Part shown: positions 12,136 through 15,171 of the stretch, in pieces | Position numbering within the stretch: the first letter of the stretch is position 1 | Layout: each line of letters starts with the position of its first letter | Assembly: GCA_036477795.1 (NCBI GenBank) | Contig: JAZGDL010000411.1 | Coordinates: forward strand, 1-15,171 | DNA from: JAZGDL01 sp036477795 | GTDB taxonomy: Bacteria > Planctomycetota > Phycisphaerae > UBA1845 | Length of the DNA stretch: 15,171 bases | Direction: 5' to 3' | Translations under genes and position numbers: made by a program | The notes under the pieces: generated by a model | The model's database searches: none | Seen by the model: the letters and a program-made list of their open reading frames with translations, nothing else | Told to the model about the DNA's origin: nothing

Positions 12136-15010
12136 AGAAAACCCGCCGCTTTACAAGCGTCAGGAGAATCATGCCGGCGAACACCATGGCCAAACCAGCC
12201 CCGCACAAATCCGTTTGGCCCGCACCGGAAGTAGCGCCAGCCCCGTCGGCGCCGTCACCGTTTCCATTGTCGCCGTCCTCGCCGCCGTCCGCCGGTGGGT
12301 TGGGGTTCGGTTCGACAGTGATGAATCGCGTCGCGATCTGCTTGACGAGTAGTCCGCCGGTTGATACGGATTGCACCTCGACTGATATCGGCAACGTCCG
12401 CGGCGAGTCAGAGTTGTTTACATAGATGTGTGGCACCGAGATGGTCTCGGCCGTGGCCCCGTCACCCAGGTCCCAGAAAATGCTGTCAATGTCACCGGCT
12501 GGGGTTCCCGTGATGCTCAGGTCCACGCTGAAGGGAGACTCACCCGAGTCCACGTCGGAACCCACCGACCCCGGCAACCTCACCCGGATGCGTATGTCAC
12601 CGCTCACCGGCCCGCCCACACTGGCCTCGCCCGTCACGTCAATCGCCACCGACCGGCTGCCCACGTTTCCGAACTCATCAGTAACCGAAAACACCGGGAA
12701 AAAGCGCTGCGTTTCAGCGCCAGCCACGACGTAGCGGTGCGTTGTGCTGGCCCGTGTGGAATTCTCCCCGTCGTCGAAATCCCAGAGCGTCGACTCAACC
12801 GGGTTATCGCTCAGGGCATTACCCCGGAACTGGACGTCAAGTGGGGACGTCCCGGACAAAGGCGAAACATTGATCGACACCCGGGGTAGCGACGTAGACT
12901 CCGGTCCGGTCGACACGCCGTCATCATCACCCGCCGATATGCCGATTCCCTCAACATTGCCGTTGGTGTCGATGGTGACGCCGAATCCGTATCGACCGAT
13001 GGCATTTACGGGAAAAAGTGCATAGAAGCGCGTGCCCGACACTCCCGGCAGGGCGAACACCGTATCCGGGCTGTTGTGCACCGCCTCTATGCCCGCAACC
13101 ACTTGCTGGCCCACCGAGTAGCTCACGCCGTCCGCGGGCACAAACGCGTTGGTGGCACCGAACGGCGTGGCACTTTCAACCACCAACGTTCCCGTGGTGA
13201 CCTCGCCTACTCTCTCCGGCGGCGTATCCGGGTTGTCATCCGCATCGATCTCGCGGATATCGTCACCCAGCGTCCAACTCAAGGTGGTGCTGGTGATGCG
13301 CACGCTGCGCAAGCGGTCCGGCCAGGCGAATCCCCCGTTGTCGCGCGACTCCAGCGCCGCGGTCACCGCCGCGCCGGCGTTGATCCGCCCGTATCCATGT
13401 GTCACGCTTCGCTCGGTGATGGGATGATAGCCGGCGTTGGCCGGTTCGATCGGTTCGCTGGTTTGTTCCAGAATGGTGCGTACCTGGCTGGCGGTCAGCC
13501 CCTGATTAACGCTGACGATCAAGGCCGCCGTCCCCGCCGCGATGGGGCAGGACGCCGAGGTCCCGCTGAAATGCTCGGTATAGTTGGGGTCGGGCAGGTC
13601 AGGCCTGATCCCGAAACCGTCATCGAACTGCCCACCATCATTGAACCCGGGACTGACGAAACCCGCTTCGTCAGTGTTATCCGTCGTCACGATACCAGGC
13701 AAGAAGTCATCCCCACTGGGCGCCAAGACATCAATATCCAGACCGAAGTTGCTGTACGAGGCCAGCACGTCATTTGCATTGGAAGCGCCCACGCCGATCA
13801 CTTCCGGCAAGGTCGAAAGGTCATCATCGAAACCGAGCAGAGCGGCCTCATTGCCGGAAGCGAAGACGATCACCATACCCAGGTTGTCACGGCCATCCTT
13901 GAACGCGGATTGAATGGTCGATACCAGAACGTCCGCCTGGGAGTTCTTGACCCCGACCAATCCCCAGCTATTGACGTGCACCGCCACGTTCTGCTGCCGG
14001 GCGAAGACAAATGCGCTGGCGAATTGGCCGAGGGTGACCACGTCATTAAGACCGCGCGAGGCGGTGAACTGCGCCGAAGGCGCAACACCTACGACACCGG
14101 AATCATTCGCGTCAGCCACCGCCAGACCCAGCACCGCCGTCCCATGTCTGTCCAGTATGTTGCGTGGATCAGGCGCCGTAGGAGTCTCCGTCGCCAGGGC
14201 GGCGTCATGGCCCCTGAAGATGTAGTTGGGGCTCAGGTCCTCGTGGGACACATCAACCGAGTCGTCGAAGATGCCCACCAGAACGTCCTCACCGAAGGTG
14301 ATGCGCCAGGCATCGGCGATGTTGATATCCGCGCCTATCGTTCCACCGCCCTGCCCGGTGTTGTTCAGGTGCCACTGCTGGTTGAAGAACTCATCGTTGA
14401 ACTGGCTCAGGATCTGCTTGGTCTGCGCACGAACGATGAAGTCCGGATGTGCGAACGTGGTGCGATCGTCCAGATACATTGCCGCGGCGCTGCGCACTTC
14501 ATCGGCTTCGTCACCGCCTTTGGGGCGCACGGTATAGATGCCGTTCTCTCCGTCCAGCACATTGACCAGTGCCACCTTGTACTCATCGAAAAACCGGGTG
14601 CGCTGGGCCGCGGTCAACGACGCCTGCAGTTGAACCACTATGTTCCCGGACGACAGCATGGGCGACCGGGAGCCGGCGAACCGGTACACCGGCCGAATCG
14701 ATTGGACGCCCGGCATGGACCGCAGGCTCTTTCGTCGGGCAAGATCCGCCTGGTCCACTTCCGCTATACAGAAGCGCGTCGCCCCCGGGGCCCAGGGAAT
14801 CGATTTGACGGTGCAATGCGGGTCCGCCGCCAGCCGGACGCGGGCGGCCGCCGCCACGCCACGATCCATTTCAACAAACAGTTCGGTGGACGATTGAACC
14901 AGCGGATGGGCCTGGCCGCCGGAATAGAAAACCAGGTCGTCAGCACCGCCGGCCCGCGTCACCGCCAGCGCCAAGACCGCCAGAAAACACGCAGATGTTG
15001 ATCGAGACAT
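12134..15010 (-). CDS. Secreted S8 (kexin-like) serine protease with two PKD domains and C-terminal membrane anchor
   Basis: The protein has 958 residues. A signal peptide (1-22, ending TRAGGA) is followed by a propeptide-like region to about 200. The subtilase domain (about 205-555) has Asp249 in VGIFDDSVD, His289 in DRHGTAVLG, Asn387 in FASGNEA and Ser485 in SGTSASCP, so all catalytic positions are present. The Asp motif reads DDS instead of the usual D[ST]G, closer to kexins. Residues 556-710 are an unassigned beta-rich region. Two PKD-like domains follow, with WDFDDG (743-748) and WDLGDG (846-851). A Gly/Asp/Asn linker (900-933) leads to Cys936, a hydrophobic helix (937-952) and KRRVF at the end, a cell-surface sorting-type tail. 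ATG 15010 is fixed by AGAGGTGA just before it. It heads a three-gene operon. Substrates are unknown. Confidence 0.92.
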   Translation of the reverse strand: MSRSTSACFLAVLALAVTRAGGADDLVFYSGGQAHPLVQSSTELFVEMDRGVAAAARVRLAADPHCTVKSIPWAPGATRFCIAEVDQADLARRKSLRSMPGVQSIRPVYRFAGSRSPMLSSGNIVVQLQASLTAAQRTRFFDEYKVALVNVLDGENGIYTVRPKGGDEADEVRSAAAMYLDDRTTFAHPDFIVRAQTKQILSQFNDEFFNQQWHLNNTGQGGGTIGADINIADAWRITFGEDVLVGIFDDSVDVSHEDLSPNYIFRGHDAALATETPTAPDPRNILDRHGTAVLGLAVADANDSGVVGVAPSAQFTASRGLNDVVTLGQFASAFVFARQQNVAVHVNSWGLVGVKNSQADVLVSTIQSAFKDGRDNLGMVIVFASGNEAALLGFDDDLSTLPEVIGVGASNANDVLASYSNFGLDIDVLAPSGDDFLPGIVTTDNTDEAGFVSPGFNDGGQFDDGFGIRPDLPDPNYTEHFSGTSASCPIAAGTAALIVSVNQGLTASQVRTILEQTSEPIEPANAGYHPITERSVTHGYGRINAGAAVTAALESRDNGGFAWPDRLRSVRITSTTLSWTLGDDIREIDADDNPDTPPERVGEVTTGTLVVESATPFGATNAFVPADGVSYSVGQQVVAGIEAVHNSPDTVFALPGVSGTRFYALFPVNAIGRYGFGVTIDTNGNVEGIGISAGDDDGVSTGPESTSLPRVSINVSPLSGTSPLDVQFRGNALSDNPVESTLWDFDDGENSTRASTTHRYVVAGAETQRFFPVFSVTDEFGNVGSRSVAIDVTGEASVGGPVSGDIRIRVRLPGSVGSDVDSGESPFSVDLSITGTPAGDIDSIFWDLGDGATAETISVPHIYVNNSDSPRTLPISVEVQSVSTGGLLVKQIATRFITVEPNPNPPADGGEDGDNGNGDGADGAGATSGAGQTDLCGAGLAMVFAGMILLTLVKRRVF

Positions 15011-15012
15011 AT

Positions 15013-15020
15013 TCACCTCT
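15013..15020 (-). promoter_or_regulatory. Ribosome binding site of the S8 protease
   Basis: AGAGGTGA on the minus strand places GAGG 5 bases before the ATG at 15010. This favours that start over the in-frame GTG at 15016, which lies inside the site. Confidence 0.8.
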
Positions 15021-15148
15021 TCCGGTCACAATTCTTAGGAGCCACCGAGATGCTGTCAAGCTTGTAATACGGGCCAGAAACAGTAGCCGCGCGTCAACTC
15101 GGGTGCCACGGGCGGCTTGTACGTGTGTAGCGGAGGACAACCTGTGTA

Positions 15149-15171
15149 GCGCCACCCCTTGTGGGTGGCGC
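15149..15171. repeat. Hairpin at the right edge upstream of the protease
   Basis: GCGCCACCC (15149-15157), a 5-base loop and GGGTGGCGC (15163-15171) form a perfect 9-bp stem. TGTGTAGCG is a direct repeat at 15124 and 15143. The structure may continue beyond the window. The protease promoter must lie in or near 15021-15171, but none can be named. Confidence 0.7.

Noticed and set aside
13076..15001. Plus-strand open frame of 641 codons
   Set aside because: It lies antisense to the S8 protease, whose catalytic motifs, signal peptide and ribosome site are clear. The long frame is a by-product of high GC and codon bias.

Overview
The window looks like chromosomal DNA of a high-GC member of the Planctomycetota (PVC superphylum), plausibly near the Phycisphaerae. 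Two small genes point there: a Minf_1886-type protein (6595-7131) and the short basic protein found in Planctomycetes, Verrucomicrobia and Chlamydiae (9428-9670). A dockerin-like C-terminus on a secreted protein (2061-2885) and a membrane-anchored SPOR-like protein (9739-10593) fit the same group. No transposase, integrase, phage gene or CRISPR array is visible.

Layout. Positions 1-1956 (minus) hold the first 652 codons of a large secreted repeat protein that runs off the left edge; it is transcribed divergently from a secreted dockerin-like protein. A gene-poor stretch (2886-3823) packed with repeats follows. A plus-strand run comes next: LpxL-type acyltransferase, thioredoxin (trxA), the PSP1-domain protein RicT, and the Minf_1886 protein. 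Minus-strand genes follow: tatA, a class I aminotransferase preceded by the small basic protein, and the SPOR-like protein. A plus-strand tRNA-Val(CAC) stands at 10897-10970. The right part is one minus-strand operon: a kexin-like S8 protease with PKD domains and a C-terminal anchor, a stand-alone Clp N-domain protein, and a protein of unknown function.

The genes are mostly housekeeping (envelope lipid acylation, redox, protein export, amino-acid metabolism) plus a set of secreted proteins. The least expected content is between the genes. Three copies of a 108-153 bp double-hairpin element (3595, 7151, 8125) keep their loop triplets while the stem sequences change with compensation. Five loci carry 7-bp tandem units, at least four of them arranged as inverted arms, and four of the five can be written in one phase as variants of NTCAGCY. 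A 22-bp perfect palindrome is built into the C-terminus of the acyltransferase gene and shares 14 bases with the SPOR-like gene. These look like families of structured interspersed repeats, and they are the best candidates here for something undescribed.
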